DNA of 64,000 nt from Lanius collurio (Eukaryota; Chordata; Aves; Passeriformes; Laniidae). Positions 32,286-44,618 of the stretch are shown here, one piece after another. The notes below the pieces were generated by a model that was not told where the DNA came from, made no database searches, and saw only the letters and a list, made by a program, of their open reading frames with translations. Where the stretch lies: the NCBI GenBank assembly GCA_020086605.1, contig JACBWW010000046.1:4284946-4348945 (forward strand), written 5' to 3'. The stretch's first letter is position 1; each line of letters starts with the position of its first letter. Both the position numbers and the translations under genes were made by a program.

Positions 32286-33354
32286 ACAGGGATCAACAAC
32301 TTTAATGCTTGGATAAATCCAGCTCTCCTGAGCTACAGGGCACCAGAGTTCAGTGCAGGAGGACAAAAATCCCTGGAAGGAGGATCTTTGGAAGGAGGTG
32401 CTGACTTGGCTGAGCAGGATATCATTGGTTTAATGTGTTCTGAGTGCTCCCCAGGCTCCTGAGCCCACTCCAGCAAACTCTTTACCTGAGGCATCCAGGG
32501 GTTCCCAAGGCCTCCGCTCCCGGTGCTGCCCGTGCAGCCTCCAACCCAGCCACGTTCCCGAGACTCACAAACAGCAGGGAGTGAGAAAAGGAGCCTCTTT
32601 GTTCAGCCATTTCCCTTCTGCTGCTGCTGCTGTTTGCTGATAAAACATCTCCAACAAGAAGAATCAAACCTGGAAGGAGGGTAAACATTGTCCAGAATCT
32701 CCCTTTCCATGGGATTTGTGCCTTGGCAAACGTGGTAACACCAGTGCTCCGGTGGCTCCACTGCCCTCAGCCCTGTGGATGGACATCCCTGTGCTCCAGA
32801 AGGGCACGGATGGAGCCATGGGAGCACTGGGAGCTGCAGGGCGTCCTGTCCAGGCATGTCATTCCTGGGAGGGTCTCCAAGGCCTGTGCTGGCTCCAGGC
32901 TCTATGGAAAAGCGGCTGCGCCGGAGCAATTAAAGCAGGCGGGAATGTGACACAAATGCGAGGCTGTCTCATCAAGTTAAGGGAAACTTCCCAGCTGACT
33001 TGGGGGGGTTGGCCTTTGAACCAGAGCCCGGCTCTTCCCTGGAGCCCCAGGTCTGGGATGCCGAGGATGGAATCAGATCTGCATCCCTCTGAGGTCATCC
33101 TACTGCTCCCACCATCATTCCCTCCTGCCTCGGAATTCCTGGAAGCCAGGAGGGATTCTGGCACCACAGTCTGTACCTGCTGGCCTTGCCTGGTCTGCTG
33201 GGCAGCGCCAAGGCCTCCTGTCTGCCAGGGAATGTTCTGGATCCAGTGAAGTAGGCAGGAGCTTCAGGGAATCCTCTTGGGTCAAGGTCCAAGGCACTGC
33301 CAGTCCATCCTGAGCACTGACAGAGGCTTTCAGCCTCCAGACAAACTGGAACTG
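32286..33354. other. Unique DNA with (CTG)5
   Basis: Five CTG units at 32618-32632. No gene recognised; frames here overlap on both strands. Confidence 0.42.
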
Positions 33355-33512
33355 GATATGTTGGAAGTGTCCAAGGCCAGGTTGGATGAGGCCTGGAACA
33401 ACCTGGGATAGGGCAAGGTGTCCCTGCCCATAGCAAGGGAATGAGATGGTCTTGAAGGTTGCTTCCCACACAAATCATCCTGGGATTTCATTACTCCACG
33501 ATTCTCTGTTGT
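33355..33512 (+). mobile_element. CR1 retrotransposon 3' end
   Basis: GTTGGAAGTGTCCAAGGCC, AGGTTGGATGAGGCCTGG, CTGGGATAGGGCAAGGTG, CCCTGCCCATAGCAAGGG and CACAAATCATCCTGGG. The tail reads ATTTCATTACTCC. Confidence 0.88.
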
Positions 33513-34184
33513 TCTTCATGGCAACGGTGCAGAAAATCCCTGTGGAAAACAGGCACAAACTGAGCTCTCCCTACTGGACTTTTCAATAAACAACTGCAGG
33601 GAGCCAGAGATGGGAGCAGACGTGAAAGGAAAGGGAAGCTGGAATGAAATCCATGAAATCCTCCTCTTCTCTCGGTCCTCCTCTGCTTTGTTTCACCCCT
33701 GACATTTACTCTTCTCAATAAAAGCAGAATTTATGTTTGACTCCCAGAATGGTGCCTTTGAATCTCTGGGATCCTTCAGGGCTGCATGTGCACCCAAAAA
33801 AGTGAGGATGAATCCCAGACAGGGGGAGGAGGGAGCACGAGGGGCACTGGAGGGGTCAAGACTGTGACATCCCACATCTCAAAGGCCTTAGGAGCCAGAT
33901 TAATGCTGCAGCCCTGATGACAAAGGCTGGGAGGGCTCACCTGGGGATCTCTGAGCATCCCAGATGTCCTGGGAGAGCTGCTGCTGTGGGGACAGGGTGG
34001 TCACCCCCTGGTTATCACTTCTCCTAGCGAGAAGTGACAGAAGCCCCTGGAAATCACACACTGGAGTTTCCATCAGAGACATCCCGAGGCAGCTGGAGTT
34101 GATCGGCTCCAGATGGGAATTCGGGATCCAATTAATGCTCCTGTCCCAGGGGAGGGAGAGGCCTGGGGGAGGCATGGTGAGGAT
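33513..34184. other. Unique non-coding DNA
   Basis: No gene or transposon recognised. Confidence 0.4.
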
Positions 34185-34318
34185 GGGATGGGGTTTGGGA
34201 GAGTCTGGGATAGGGTGGTGGGTGGAGGAGTCATGCAGGTGGAGGGCAGGTGGTGGTGTGGGAGAAGAGGGTGGTGGGTAATGGAGTGGTGGGATGGTGG
34301 GATGATGGGCTGGTGGGC
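34185..34318. repeat. G-rich degenerate repeat
   Basis: Many GGTGG, GGGTGG and GGATGG words recur at short spacing with no fixed period. The plus strand has several GGG runs and could form G-quadruplexes. Likely a worn minisatellite. Confidence 0.6.
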
Positions 34319-35570
34319 ACAAAGCTCAGGTACAGCTCTCAAGGTGCCCACAGCAGCCAGGTGATGGGAGAGAGGAGAGGAATGACAGATCCAGGTGGCC
34401 CACAGCATTCCAGCCCTTCCACGGGCTCTCCACACCTTCCTCTCAACAAAATATAAATAACAAATTTACCAATGATGCCACTCCTGGGATGCAAATCCAT
34501 CACTGCTTTAGACTAAGAAATGGGGCAGGAAGGGGATTATCCCTGGGATCCCTGTGAGGAGAGACCAGCCTGTGGCTGCTGCCAGCACCTCCCTGCTCCC
34601 CCCATCCCAGCCCCTTCCCAGGGTCTCCAAGGCCTGTCCCAGTCTGGAGTTCCTTCTCCTCCTGCATGCCCTGGATCAGGCAGTGCCCCTATGAGGTTGT
34701 GGGGTGGGCTGGCAACCACCAACACATGAGGGGTCCCAATTCCAGGGGTGCCAGGACATGTCCTGATGGGACCCACATGGCTCCGGCATGCCCCACTCCC
34801 ACTGATTAATGACTCCTTACCAGAGCCCAGCTCCCTGTGGAAAAGAGTGTTTCCGTCTGCCCAATTAGAGCTGAAGACGTGATCTCATTAATTCTGGAGG
34901 TGGCAACATGGAAGAATTAATTTTGGGGGGTATTTCCCAGGATATTTGTCTCCCCAGGCTGCCCTGGAGCTGCCCTGTCAGGCAGGACGGATGGGCTCAG
35001 CACAGGGCTGCGGGGGCAGCTCCGGCATGCCCGGGGTAGATCCCAGGCACCGTGTTTGCTTTGGCTCTGCTTCCCATCCCTTCAAGTGGATCCTGGCTGG
35101 AGGATGACAGGGGCCAGTGACAAATTGGGAACATTCTTTGGGAATCAGGGCCCAAAGCAGTGGGGTCAGTGTGGGGGGACCAGGGGCTGTGCGTGGTTCA
35201 TCTCACACGAGCTCAGGCTTGAAAACTGGGAAGAAAAATCATCCTCAAGCTCCTCAGGTCCCTCCAGAGCCTCTGGATGGAAATTAATGAGCTGGAATGT
35301 GGCAGTGGAGATGAGAGTGGGGCAACCTGACAGTGCTGGCAGCTGTGGGTGAGGAATTGTGGTCACCTTTGGGGGACAGGGTGGCACTGGGGAGGGGGGC
35401 ACATGTGGCATCTGTGCCTAGTCCTGTGCACAGTGCCAGTGGCATTTTCCTGCCTCTTTCCCATCTTCCCAGCCCTGCCCGGCTGCCTGGGGCTCTGAGG
35501 TGGGCATGGAGTGGGGATGGGGTGGAGCAGAACCTGCTTGGGGATGGGAGATGGGAAGGAGCAGGAGGTC
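34319..35570. other. Unique DNA with one AT-rich segment
   Basis: The segment 34800-34960 has CTGATTAATGACTCC, CCAATTAGAGCTGAAG and AGAATTAATTTTGGGG and could be a conserved element. Otherwise nothing recognised. Confidence 0.33.
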
Positions 35571-36948
35571 ATGGTACAGCTCAGGACACATGGCATGGCA
35601 TGGGACACATGGCACAGGCCATGTGGCACGGCATAGAACACATGGCACAGCACAGGACACGTGGCATGGCATGGGACACATGGCACAGGACACGTGGCAC
35701 AGCGTGGAGCACATGGCACATCATGGGACACATGGCACAGGACATGTGGCATGGCATGGAGCACATGGCACATCACAGGACACATGGCACAGCATAGGAC
35801 ACAGGACGTGGCACAGGACACATGTCACAGGACATGTGGCATGGCATGGAGAACATGGCACATCACAGGACACATGGCACAGCATAGGACACAGGACGTG
35901 GCACAGGACACATGGCACAGGACACACAGCATGGTGTGGAGCACATGGCACAGGCGATATGGCACAGCATGGGACACATGGCACAGCACAGGACACATGG
36001 CATGGCACAGAACACGTGGCACAGGACCCATGGCATGGCGTGGAGCACATGGTACATCATGGGACACGTGACACAGGACACTCACCCTCAGCACAGGACA
36101 CATGACACAGGACACACGGCATGGTGTGGAGCACATGGCACAGGCGATATGGCATGTCACGGGACACATGGCACAGGACACGTGGCACAGCGTGGAGCAC
36201 ATGGCACATCATGGGACACATGGCACAGGACACGTGGCACAGCGTGGAGCACATGGCACATCATGGGACACATGGCACAGGACACATGGCATGGCATGGA
36301 GCACATGGCACATCACAGGACACATGGCACAGCATAGGACAGAGGACGTGGCACAGGACACATGGCACAAGACACATGGCATGGTGTGGAGCACATGGCA
36401 CAGGCGATATGGCACAGCATGGGGCACATGGCACACCACAGGACACATGGCATGGCATGGGACACATGGCACAGGACACGTGGCATGGCATGGAGCACAT
36501 GGCACATCATGGGACACATGACACAGGACACTCACCCTCAGCACAGGACACATGGCACAGGACACACGGTATGGTATGGAGCACATGGCACAGGCGATAT
36601 GGCACAGCATGGGACACATGGCACAGCACAGGACACATGGCATGGCATGGGACACATGGCACAGGACACGTGGCATGGCGTGGAGCACATGGCACATCAT
36701 GGGACACGTGGCACAGGACACTCACCCTCAGCACAGGACACATGGCACAGGACACATGGCACGGCGTGGAGCACATGGCACATCATGGGACACGTGGCAC
36801 AGGACACTCCCTCAGCACAGGACACATGGCACAGCATGGGACACAGGACATGGCACAGGACACATGGCACAGCATGGGACACATGGCACATCACATATCA
36901 TGGCGTGCATGAAGGCATGGCATGGCACACATGGCACGGCCACACACC
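35571..36948. repeat. 1.4-kb minisatellite with higher-order structure
   Basis: Built from short words such as GGACACATGGCACAG and ATGGCATGGGACAC. The marker GGAGCACATGGCAC (one copy reads GGAGAACATGGCAC) starts at 35706, 35758, 35848, 35938, 36042, 36128, 36194, 36246, 36298, 36388, 36492, 36578, 36682 and 36768. The steps are 52, 90, 90, 104, 86, 66, 52, 52, 90, 104, 86, 104 and 86. The 104+86 pair (190 bases) recurs three times. Stops are scarce in all frames, so long His/Thr/Gly-rich and Cys-rich frames run through it; these are not genes. Confidence 0.95.
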
Positions 36949-39644
36949 TTCAGCATTGGGCTGCCACGACCCTGGAAAAGGTCGGAGGAATTTGGGGCCA
37001 TTATCAGCCCAATAAACCCAAAGCCCTTGGGATCACTCTTGGGATTTTATTTTCTCCATCTCACTTTTTCCAGTTATTTCATCCCTTAAATTGTTTTTTC
37101 CCCTCTGAGATGTGCCCTGAAATTTTCCTCGACCTGCACGGCAGAACTGGAGGCTTTGCTCTGCTCCTGCTTTCCCGAAGCACAGAGCGGTGTCACAGCA
37201 GCAAATTAAGCTGTTGGAGCCTTTTCCACTCTCAGCTCTCCCTTGGTTTTGTTGCTGTTTTCCTGGCCACATTCCCCCGTGGAGACTCCAGGTTCCGGCT
37301 GATTTTCCGTTCATTTCATTTCAAAGGCGCCGGCTCTCCCCGGCCTTCAGCAGGTGCCAGCTCCGAGCTGGCAGTGCCAGCACTGCCCAGCCGAGCATAG
37401 CTCCCACCAGCAGCCAGCCTGCATCCATGGAGAGGGGTGGTTGCATCCCAAAGCCCCCCAGGCATCCTTCCAGGTCGAGGGTCAGCTCCCCTGTGGAGCA
37501 GTCAGGGTGCCAACCCCAGGCTACCCTCATGCCACCGGGTCTCTTGCTGGTGTCCCCACTGCCAGGACATGACTGGCAGCAGCTGGGCAGGGCTCTCCTT
37601 GGAAGGGATTGATAAATGACCAGATCCAGCCTCCACTTGGGCTCCTGGGAATGTTAAAGGCAACTTTGTGGTGCTCCAGGCATTAATTCAGCCTTGCAAA
37701 GCCGGGCTCAGCTCCCCGGCTCTGCTGCTCCTCATGCCATGCCCTTGGTTCAGCCAACAAATCCAAGCAGCTCCTCCAAGATCTCCTCCCAAATCACAGG
37801 AGTTGCTCTGAATCCGAGTGCCAAGGATTAGATCCCCACATTTTTCCATCCTTTTTGGCTTTCCCACCCACCAGGTACCAGCAGAGCTGCCTCTGGGTGG
37901 GTTCACCAGGGAGAGATGAGCTTTCCCCCCAACTTTTGGGATTAACAGGGTTTTCCTGGGCACCCTTAATTCAGAGCCCAGAGACGAAGCCAGGCTGGTG
38001 ACACAAGTGAGGAATTCCAGAGGTAAAAACACTGGGCTGAAAAATTCCCTCCTCTCCAACTCCTGATGGAAGGATGAGCAGAGAATGGCTTGGGAATGGA
38101 TCGTGTTCTCCTTCCTGGAGTGAAGTCAGGACTCGAGCTGTGTCTCTGCAGCACTTCTGGGGTGCAGCTGGTCCCTGGTGTGTCCCCCAGAAATCTGTGG
38201 GAGGAGGGAGGCAGGAGCACAACTGCCAGGAGCTCAGTGGGAGAAACACTTCCAAACACTTCCACAGCCACATTTTGAGGGAATAACCACCCCCTGCTGC
38301 TTCCTTGACTTGATTAAAGCCCAGCCAGGAGGAAAGTCCATCTGGGACACACAAAGCTGAGCCTTTCCTGAGGTCTGGGGCTGGCAGCAACATCTCCCTG
38401 ACAAATCCAACTGGGAAAAATGGCAAAATGAGAGGCTGGGAGCTGTGAGCATTTCCCAGCTGACTGGTGATGTGTGTGGGGAACATATGGACAGTCTGTG
38501 CCCACTGTCCCACAAAACCTGCTGATTTTACACTTGGATTTCTCAGATTCCCTGACAGCTTTGGAGACCGGCTCCGACAGCCTGGGATTCAGTGCCACTC
38601 AGTGCCACTGCTGCCTGTGCCCAGCACGGGCAGGGAATGCCCGGCACAGCGGGGCTGCTCCAAGGTCCGGCTGTCCGAGGGGTGTGGAAAGGGATGAGTG
38701 ATGGGACCAACCCCAGGCATCAGCCCCGGGTTTCAAACAGCTTGGGAAAGGCGAGGTTTGTTTCTGGCTGTCGAGGTTTTCGATTTTCCATGGATTTTGC
38801 AGCTCTTGCTTGGACTGAAATAGCACCGAAGCTGCTGCTTCTGCTGCACCTGCCAGGCTGGATCTGCCAGGCAGGATTGGGAATGGGGGGCTGTGATGTG
38901 CTGCCCCAGTTCCACCCAGTATTTGGGGCTGAGAGCACTGGGGAATAAGGACAATGCCACATCAAAGGACATAGTCTGTCTGTGTGCCCTGCTGGGTGGC
39001 CGGGATCCAGCTCTGATGTGCTGAGGGACAATTCCATGTGCCATGCCTTGGTTTTTATTTTTCCAGGATAAAAAAAGCAGGAAAATGTTGCTGCTGGGTC
39101 GGGCTGTGGGTCCCCTTTGCCCACCCCCAGTTCTGTCACATCCCGAGGGCCAGTTTGGAGATACACAGGTCAGGAATCCGGCAGGATAGGATGAGCTTTG
39201 CTCTCTCACTTTCTGATCCAAGGCTTCCCTGGCAGATGGAACAACTAGGCTGGAACATTTTCCAGCCCAGGATAGACTTCTAGCACCTATTGGAGCCTGT
39301 CTGCAGCTGTGCTGCTGCAAATCCCTGTGGGGATAAATCCCAAAGGATAATCTTGCCTTTGTGAGCAAAGCCAATTTATTAACCTTAAAGGACTCCAGGG
39401 AGTCCTGGGCTCCCAGCGCAGTCCTCACTGTGGGATTTGTGAGCTCCCTCGTTGTCCTCCCACAGCTTCTTCCTCCAGGGAATGAATTTGATTCTGTCCC
39501 AGGAAAGGGAAAATGGAGAAATGGGGAGGTGGGTTTGGATTCCCACCCCCAAACCAGTGCTCTGTAGGAAACCACCAAAGTACCCACCTAGAATGGACCT
39601 GCTGGGTCACCCAGTGGAAGGGAAGGAAAATGGGAGAGCTGGGA
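36949..39644. other. Unique non-coding DNA
   Basis: No gene, RNA or transposon recognised. A plus-strand frame runs out of the array to about 37400 with no known domain. Minus-strand frames near 37971-38513 and 38733-39587 also lack motifs. Confidence 0.4.
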
Positions 39645-40012
39645 ATGTTCCTGCTGGAGAAGAGAAGGATCTGGAGAGAACTTGGAGCCCCTTCCAGTAC
39701 CTGAAGGGGCTCCAGGAGAGACAGTGGACAGGGGATGGAGTGACAGGATACAGGGAATGGCTTCTCACTGCCAGAGAGCAGGGTTGAGTGGGATATTGGG
39801 AAGGAATTCCCACCTGTGAGGGTGGGCAGGCCCTGGCACAGGGTGCCCAGCGAAGCTGTGGCTGCCCCTGGAAGTGTCCAAAGCCAGGCTGGACGAGGCT
39901 TGGAGCAACCTGGGATAGTGGAAGGTGTCCCTGCCCACGGCAGGGGGTGGCACTGGTTTTATAGATCCTTTCCTACCCAAACCATCCTGGGATTCTGTGA
40001 TTCCATATTCCT
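39645..40012 (+). mobile_element. Long CR1 3' end
   Basis: One of the fullest copies, reaching upstream into GAGAAGAGAAGGATCTGG, CTTCCAGTACCTGAAGGGG and CTCCAGGAGAGACAGTGG, then GGGATATTGGGAAGGAATTC, GTGGCTGCCCCTGGAAGTG, CTACCCAAACCATCCTGG and TGTGATTCCATATTCC. Confidence 0.95.
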
Positions 40013-40664
40013 GCTCAGAGAAAAGCCAGGATGAGCTCCCAGCCACCAACTCTGGCCCAGCCTCACTCTGTACCTTGTTCCAATTCCCTGGAGATTGGAT
40101 TCCTGGCATGTGAAGGGACTCTGGGGACAGATCCCAGCATCTCTCTGTTGGTGATGTCCTCGGGTGACGGGGTCTGGGATCTCCACCTCAGGGACTGTAA
40201 AACACGAGGGTCATGCAGGGCCGGAGCAGCTCCAATATCAAAGATTCCCAGGATCAAGGGAAGTGCTGATTCTGCTCCGACTGCTTGGGAGCACAGAAGC
40301 AAAACCCTCACAGTCAAATTACTACAGAAGCGTCTTGCAGAGACACTCCAGAGATTCCCTGGAGTGCATCCATCAGAGAGGGAGGATTTGGAGAATGGAG
40401 AAATAATAGTAGCACACTCCAGTCTGGCATTAACTCCCTAATTCTGGGGGTTTGCAGGGCCCTGGGTGGAACTGATGCAGTTTCTCCCTGTATTTATGAT
40501 TCTCTGCAGTGTTAAACGTGCACTAATCCCGTGGGGAAGTGGGGCTGGCTCTGGGAAGGCTCTGCCCAGCTCCAGGACTCGTTTTCTTGTGCAGGGGTGG
40601 GATGGGACCAGCAAACCCAGCAAAGCAGAGGGTGAACGCTCCAAGAGGCTTCTTGAGTACATGT
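40013..40664. other. Unique non-coding DNA
   Basis: Nothing recognised. It separates two long CR1 ends that lie in opposite orientation. Confidence 0.4.
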
Positions 40665-41048
40665 TCCATAGAATTGTAGAATCCCAGGATGGGCTGGGTT
40701 GGAAGGGACCTTCAAGATCATCCAGTCCCACCCCCTGCCATGGGCAGGACACCTTCCACTAGCCCAGGTTGCTCCAAGCCCCATCCAGCCTGGAAACTTA
40801 CAGGGATGGGGCAGCCACAGCTTCTCTGGGAATTCCATCCCAACCCCTCACCACCCTCACAGGGAAGAATCTCCTCCCAGTATTCCATCTAACCCCGCCC
40901 TCTGGCAGTGGGAAGCCATTCCCTGTGTCCTGTCCTACCAGGCCCTTGTCCAAAGTCCCTCTCCAGCTCTTTTGGAGCCCCTTTGGGCTCTGGAGGGGGC
41001 TCCAAGCCCTCCCTGGATCTTTCCCTTCTCCAGGCTGGACAAACCAGA
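40665..41048 (-). mobile_element. Long CR1 3' end
   Basis: Plus order: TAGAATCCCAGGATGGGC, CATGGGCAGGACACCTTCC, CAGCCACAGCTTCTCTGGG, CTCTGGCAGTGGGAAGCC, then CTCCAGCTCTTTTGGAGCCC and CTTCTCCAGGCTGGACAAAC. About as complete as the copy at 39645 and opposite to it. Confidence 0.95.
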
Positions 41049-41263
41049 CTAAATGAGCTTCTTGAGCAAAAGTGAGATGGAAGCAGAGTCAGGAAGGGAA
41101 GTGAGGTCAGCAGGAACCTGAGGTGATCCCAGAGGGAAACCCCAAAGACTGTAAGGCTCTTCCCCTGAACACAAAATAACAGGAGCACTGACCTTTTGGA
41201 GCAAGCTCTGGGAACCCACAGGATAAATTCATAAGCCCAGCACCTGGATGTTTAAGTGGAGAA

Positions 41264-41300
41264 CCTTCCAGAAACCTTCCAGTACCTAAAGGGGTTGGGA
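41264..41300 (+). mobile_element. Tiny CR1 fragment
   Basis: AACCTTCCAGTACCTAAAGG matches an internal part of the CR1 3' region, but neighbouring parts are missing. Confidence 0.4.
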
Positions 41301-44300
41301 ACTGAGCTGATGGATGTGGCTGAGCAGGGCTGATTCCAGAAACTTCTCCCACTCTGCCTCCCTCTCCTGTCTGAGCCTCTGGTGGAGCCACCAAGTCTGG
41401 GAGCAGAAATTTCTGTGGGGAAGTAGTGGCTGCACACACTGGGAAAAAAGTGCTTTGGGATCCTCCTGAGGGGAAGAGCAGCAGAAACCCAAACTGGTGC
41501 TTCAAGCGGGATGGGAGCCGGACGTGTCCTCGGTGAGCAGCTCTCCATGTGTGTGGTGCAGCCTCGTGCTGGGCATCCAGCCTCTGTTTCCATACAGAAA
41601 TGTGGATTCAATCCTCCAGTGATGCTCTCTAATGTTCAGTAATGATCATGGCTCGGGTTTTCAGACGTAGTTTAGATTTCCCACACTGGCTGTGGGATGT
41701 GAGTGAGATGCAAAGGAAACATTCGAAACATATTTAAGGAAGGGTTTGCAGCAGCTCCAGAGTGTTCCTGCAACCAGGCCACAGGAACCAACTGGCCAGC
41801 TGGGAAAGCTTGGAGGATTTGTTGGAGAGACAATTGACACATTGTTAGTCTGGAATCCAAATCCAGTTGGACTGGAGGGAGTCCAGGATGAGGCAGACTC
41901 TTCCCATGCTGGATCTGCAGGGCAGGTGCCTCCTCTGAGCAAGAAACAGAAGCTGGATGCTTCTGAAGATGGTGCTGAAAAATTGGAGCTGAGAGGTGGG
42001 AATGAGCTGTTGGGAGCCTTCTTGGTCCATGCAGAGGTGAGGAAAACCCCTTGGAGAGACTGGATTTAGCCTTGATGTTCCAGCTTGGCCCCCAAGCTGC
42101 AGGATAGAGAGGGCTGGAGGAGAAGGCAGGAGATGTCCAAAGGTGCATGAAGTGAGCACAGAATGGTTTTGGTCTTCCCAGAGCTCAGCCATAACAGGTT
42201 GGAACAGGTGAGTTTCCTGTGTGCCAGGAGGAGGAGGAGTGGTTTGGAGAGGATGGATCTGCTCTGTGGTTCTTCCAACAGCATCGCTGGGGATTCGAGG
42301 AGCCTCTGTGAAGAGAGCAGAGCAGGGTGACAGTGGTGAGCTGGTGGTTGTTGTCACCTCCCCAGCATGTCACCCACACCAGGCTGTGCATTCCCACCTT
42401 CGGGACTGCCAACAGCACCCTGCACCTGTGTACTCCAGAGCTCTTCTTCCCTGGCCCATTTTCCCTGTCCTTGAAAAGTCCCTGAGGATGGAAGCAGCCC
42501 ATTCCTTCAGGGCCTGGGGGACTCTGGAGCTCAGCAGATCGTGACCCACTGTGGAGACTTGGAAAGATGCCATCCCTGGGGGCTTTCCCTTCCCAAGTGG
42601 GAATCCTCCTCAGGGTCACCCCTTCAGCAGCTCTGTGTGCCGGAGCTGCTGGAATCTGCTGAGCGGGCACGGAGAGGCCACGCAGGGTAGGGAGCAGCCT
42701 CCTGTGCAGCAGGCTCAGGTGTGAGCTGAAATCCCATTGATTTCTAATCAGTGAGCTCATATTCCCCACGGTTGCAGTGGGACAGGGTCAGCAGCAAGGG
42801 GAGGGTGGGGGGATCCTGCACTTGGGGTGGTCCTGGGGTGGGACTGACGGAGCCGCTGACAGAGGCTGAGTTATGGCTCCAGAGATGCTTTGGAGGGTTC
42901 CTGGAGCCTCCGTTATTGTCTGGCTGAGTCCTGCTTGGGGGAGAGCAGCAAGGGAAGGACGTGTGAGCCATAAACCACGTTGTCTTTTAATGAACGAGAC
43001 TCCCGGGGGATCAGGACTATTTTTTACTCCGTCGTTTTTCTTTCCTCAGCTCCAGGAAAGTTGCTGAGCGTTGTGCCTGCCAACTGCAGGCCAGATGCTC
43101 CAGGAGAAGCGGAGTCATGTCCCATCCAGCCTGGCCCAGCCCAGCCTCCCCATGACATTCCCATCTGCTCCCAGGCTGCCCAGAGCCACCGGCCCAGGCT
43201 GTGATCACACCAACCAAGACCAGCCATCAGGGGCTGATATTCCAGAGATGCTCCCAGGAGAGCAGGGCTGTAACATTCCCCACGAGGAACCTTAATAATG
43301 CTGCTGCTGAAGGAAAAGCAGTAATTAACCCTGAAATCTAAGCGTTGGAGGGGTTTGGAAGAAAAGTGAGTCCAGGCTCAGTCTCCTGAGCGTGAGGGAA
43401 GTGCACGGGGAGCACAGAGACGTCACTGTTTTCTCCTCCCTGCAGGGCTGATCCTCGTGGGCGGCTGTGGGGAAGGACCGTCCTGCAGGATCCCAATTGC
43501 TCACCCCACCTTCCACACCTCCCCCTTCAGTGACAGGGACCTGCTCCAGAGCCTGAGGATCCTGGGAGGAAACTGAGGAAATAGGCAGGGAAGAAAATAC
43601 AGGAATTAATATTAGGAACCCAGCAAACGTGTTGAAATCCGACTCCAGACTGACTCCAACTGGAGACCAAACTCCAGGCTGTGCCCCTTGAGGACAGGCT
43701 GTGGTGGCACCTTGATCTGGGTTTGGTAGGACAGTGTGACAGGGATGATCTCTTCCCCTTCACTTCCATTGCTGTGAAACCCTCCTGGAGCCAGGAATGT
43801 GCTCTGAGGGGTCTGGCTGGGGCTGGGGTTTAAGCCCTGGGTGCTGGGACCTTTCCTCTTCAGGGGGAAGGTGCCTGGCAGCCCCCAAACCCAATTGTGG
43901 GGTCACTGGGCTGTGTTGGGTGGGACCAGTCAGGCCTCTGACCCCACAACAAACCTAGGGGCAATGGTGCGAGAGGGCTTTTAAAGGTGACCACTGGGAT
44001 GTGCTGGGAATGCTGCCAGCCCAATCCCTGGGGTGGGAACACAGCTCTGCCCCACCCACAGCTCCTCTGAGCATGGGGAGGTTCCATCCTCCATCTCAAC
44101 CCTTCTGTCCCACCACAATTCCAGCTGCACTCAGGATTGATGCCAGGAACCCATCCGAGCCGCACCTGTGGGCAGCAGGGATCAAGGGATGGGCAGGGCC
44201 CAGCAGTGGGGATCTAAATCAGGTTGTTCTGTCCCCTCAGCAGAGCCAAGTGACATTTCCCAGCACAGGTGCTTTAAAAAAGACCAATAAATTTGGAAAT

Positions 44301-44527
44301 CTGTGCCGAGCTTGGCCACAGGACTGGGATCCCCTTTCAGGGAGTATTTTAGGATGAAGGCACTACAGCTGTTTGTGGGTTAATTCCTCTCCCCTCCCCA
44401 TCAACCTCCAGAAAGGACTTTGCAGACCCACTCCAGCTCTGGGAATAGGCTCTCCTCAGCCCCCGGAACCTGGCATCTGAGCCCAGCATCCTCTCAGGGG
44501 CACACCCTGCCATGGTCAGGCTGTGTT
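41301..44527. other. Unique DNA; one weak coding-like frame
   Basis: No gene is supported. A plus-strand frame from 41707 to 42069 ends soon after a good splice-donor-like site (AGAGGTGAGG) and encodes a lysine- and glutamate-rich stretch unlike the repeat-derived frames; see findings. The rest shows nothing recognisable. Confidence 0.35.
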
Positions 44528-44618
44528 CAGCTCCCAGGGATCCATGGAACACACGTGCAGCTCCCAGGCACCCATGGGACACAGGTTTGGCTCTCAGGGA
44601 CCCACAAGACCCACACAC
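44528..44618. repeat. Three-copy 30-bp tandem repeat
   Basis: CAGCTCCCAGGGATCC starts at 44528, CAGCTCCCAGGCACCC at 44558 and a diverged TGGCTCTCAGGGACCC at 44588. Period 30. Confidence 0.85.

Noticed and set aside
35500..37400. Long open frames (up to 282 codons plus strand; Cys-rich minus strand) over the 1.4-kb array
   Set aside because: Several frames on both strands are open at once because the repeat words contain few stop triplets. The products are pure repeats with no domain, and the units are not all multiples of 3.
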